Positions 62,840 to 64,000 of a stretch of DNA of 64,000 nt are shown here, in pieces (positions within the stretch are counted from its first letter, which is position 1; every line of letters starts with the position of its first letter). Under the pieces are notes generated by a model. It did no database searches, had not been told where the DNA came from, and worked only from the letters and a program-made list of their open reading frames with translations. Source of the stretch: Sulfitobacter sp. 20_GPM-1509m (GTDB lineage Bacteria; Pseudomonadota; Alphaproteobacteria; Rhodobacterales; Rhodobacteraceae). The translations under genes were made by a program, and so were the position numbers. The DNA lies in assembly GCF_000620505.1 (NCBI RefSeq), contig NZ_JIBC01000010.1, positions 1 through 64,000 on the forward strand, in the 5' to 3' direction.

Positions 62840-63628
62840 ATGCTGGCGCTGATCGCGGGAACGGGGCAGATGCCCAAGGTGGTGGCCGAGAAGATGCCCC
62901 AGCCGCCGCTGGTCTGTATGCTGGCGGGCAATGCGCCGGACGGGCTGGAACCTGACATCACCTTTCGCCTGGAAACCTTGGGTTCGCTGCTGGTCGATCT
63001 GGGCACGCGCGGTGTGACCGACGTGTGCTTTGTCGGCGGCATTGCGCGGCCCGTGCTGGATCCTGCGGCGCTGGACGCCGAGACCGCGCCGCTGGTGCCG
63101 CTGTTCCAGCAGGCATTGGAGCAGGGCGACGACGGGGCCTTGCGGATCGTGCTGGATATTTTCGAAAAGACCGGCTTTGCCGTGCGCGGGGTCGAGGATC
63201 TGGTGCCGTCGCTTCTGGCCGAAGGCGGTGTCTATGGCGACACATGGCCCGACGCGCAGATGCGCCGGGACGCAGAGGCCGGTGCCGCGCATATCGCCCG
63301 CGAAGGTGCGCGCGACATTGGGCAGGCCTGTGTCGTGGCGAATGGCGTGGTGATCGGCATGGAGGATGCCGCAGGCACCGACGCGCTGATCGCGCGGATG
63401 GCAGGCAAGCCCAAAGACCGCGCCATCCTGTTCAAAGCCCCGAAGCCGGGGCAGGAGCGGCGCATCGACCTGCCCACCATCGGCCCCGATACGATTGAGG
63501 CCTGCGCCGCCGCAGGCTTTGCCGGCGTAGTCATCGACGCAGGTGATGTGCTGGTGCTGGAACGCGCGAAATGCGCCGAATTGGCCGACCGGCACGGACT
63601 GGTCCTGTGGGCGCGGACGGGCGAGTGA
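62840..63628 (+). CDS. lpxI: UDP-2,3-diacylglucosamine pyrophosphatase LpxI
   Basis: 262 aa from the ATG at 62840 with GAGG at 62831-62834; a TTG three bases earlier is possible. LpxI hydrolyses UDP-2,3-diacyl-GlcN to lipid X and replaces the unrelated LpxH in alphaproteobacteria. The N-terminal ALIAGTGQMPKVV domain and the C-terminal DLPTIGPDTIEACAAAGFAGV / DAGDVLVLERA blocks are diagnostic. Between lpxA and lpxB, as in Caulobacter-type clusters. Stop and lpxB start overlap by one base. Confidence 0.93.
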   Translation: MLALIAGTGQMPKVVAEKMPQPPLVCMLAGNAPDGLEPDITFRLETLGSLLVDLGTRGVTDVCFVGGIARPVLDPAALDAETAPLVPLFQQALEQGDDGALRIVLDIFEKTGFAVRGVEDLVPSLLAEGGVYGDTWPDAQMRRDAEAGAAHIAREGARDIGQACVVANGVVIGMEDAAGTDALIARMAGKPKDRAILFKAPKPGQERRIDLPTIGPDTIEACAAAGFAGVVIDAGDVLVLERAKCAELADRHGLVLWARTGE

Positions 63629-64000
63629 TGCGGGTGTTCATCATCGCGGGAGAGCCGTCAGGCGACAAGCTGGGTGGCGCGCTGATGGCAGGGCTACGGA
63701 CGCTGGTGCCGGATGTCACCTTTGACGGTGTGGGTGGCGGCGAGATGCAGGCGCAGGGGCTGACCAGCCGCTTTGACATGTCCGAGCTCAGCATCATGGG
63801 GATCATGGAGGTGCTGCCCAAGTACCGCCATCTGAAACGCCGCATCGCCCAGACAGCACAGACGGTGATCGATACGGCACCGGATGTGATGATCACGATC
63901 GACAGCCCCGATTTCTGCCTGCGCGTCGCGCGGCTGGTCAAGGCGTCCAGCACCATTCGCACCGTGCATTACGTCGCCCCGACCGTCTGGGCATGGCGTC
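63628..64000 (+). CDS. lpxB: Lipid-A-disaccharide synthase LpxB, 3'-truncated by window edge
   Basis: The first 124 residues are present. The N-terminal MRVFIIAGEPSGDKLGG and the following GVGGGEMQAQGL and SELSIMGIMEVLP blocks are diagnostic of LpxB, a membrane-associated glycosyltransferase that joins lipid X to UDP-2,3-diacyl-GlcN. HYVAPTVWAWR, just before the window ends, is another family signature. It starts one base inside the lpxI stop and is part of the same operon. Confidence 0.93.
   Translation, partial: MRVFIIAGEPSGDKLGGALMAGLRTLVPDVTFDGVGGGEMQAQGLTSRFDMSELSIMGIMEVLPKYRHLKRRIAQTAQTVIDTAPDVMITIDSPDFCLRVARLVKASSTIRTVHYVAPTVWAWR

Overview
The window looks like a chromosomal segment of a marine alphaproteobacterium of the Roseobacter group (Rhodobacterales). 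The evidence is the GC-rich coding style, LpxI in the lipid A operon, the xerD / aroK-aroB / ssb neighbourhood, paired dimethylglycine dehydrogenase-like flavoproteins, several Hint-domain and RTX proteins, and a dddD-type DMSP cleavage cluster. I saw no rRNA, tRNA, CRISPR array or complete mobile element.

Layout. At 1-0.65 kb there is the 3' end of an unrecognised gene and an intrinsic terminator. At 0.68-5.96 kb a leftward type I restriction-modification operon runs hsdM-hsdS-(106-aa ORF)-hsdR. At 6.7-12.3 kb a rightward set carries a CDP-alcohol phosphatidyltransferase (YnjF-like), a 40-codon ORF, an APH/choline-kinase-like protein and a YnjB-YnjC-YnjD ABC importer. At 12.4-13.4 kb lies a response regulator with a degenerate GGDEF domain. 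At 13.6-20.7 kb lies a DMSP catabolic cluster: a LysR regulator diverges from a GMC oxidoreductase (DddA-like), DddD and a BCCT transporter (DddT-like). At 21.4-30.8 kb are three Hint-domain proteins, two of them with many calcium-binding RTX repeats. At 30.8-36.6 kb are a MobA-like nucleotidyltransferase and two divergent DMGDH/sarcosine dehydrogenase-like paralogues.

From 36.6 kb on the content is mostly housekeeping: a HisKA_2 sensor kinase, a CorC/CNNM protein, xerD with a periplasmic protein and a 49-aa membrane protein, aroK-aroB, ssb, a lytic transglycosylase, a Dpp/Opp transporter with an AraC regulator, and miaA. A long envelope operon follows: pyrH-frr-uppS-cdsA-dxr-rseP-(40-aa protein)-bamA-skp-fabZ-lpxA-lpxI-lpxB, the last cut by the window edge.

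How the genes work together. The ddd set should import DMSP (BCCT), convert it through 3-hydroxypropionyl-CoA with release of DMS (DddD), and oxidise 3-hydroxypropionate (GMC enzyme) under LysR control. The ynj set couples a binding-protein importer to a small-molecule kinase and a CDP-alcohol transferase, which suggests salvage of an alcohol or head-group; this is the best candidate for an undescribed pathway. The right-hand operon links translation recycling, isoprenoid and phospholipid precursors, envelope proteolysis, outer-membrane protein assembly and lipid A synthesis. Details that automatic annotation may miss include two translated-looking ORFs of 40 codons, a 49-aa gene, an apparent AUC start for uppS, two copies of an intergenic palindromic repeat, and traces of an IS21-like end beside the ddd cluster.
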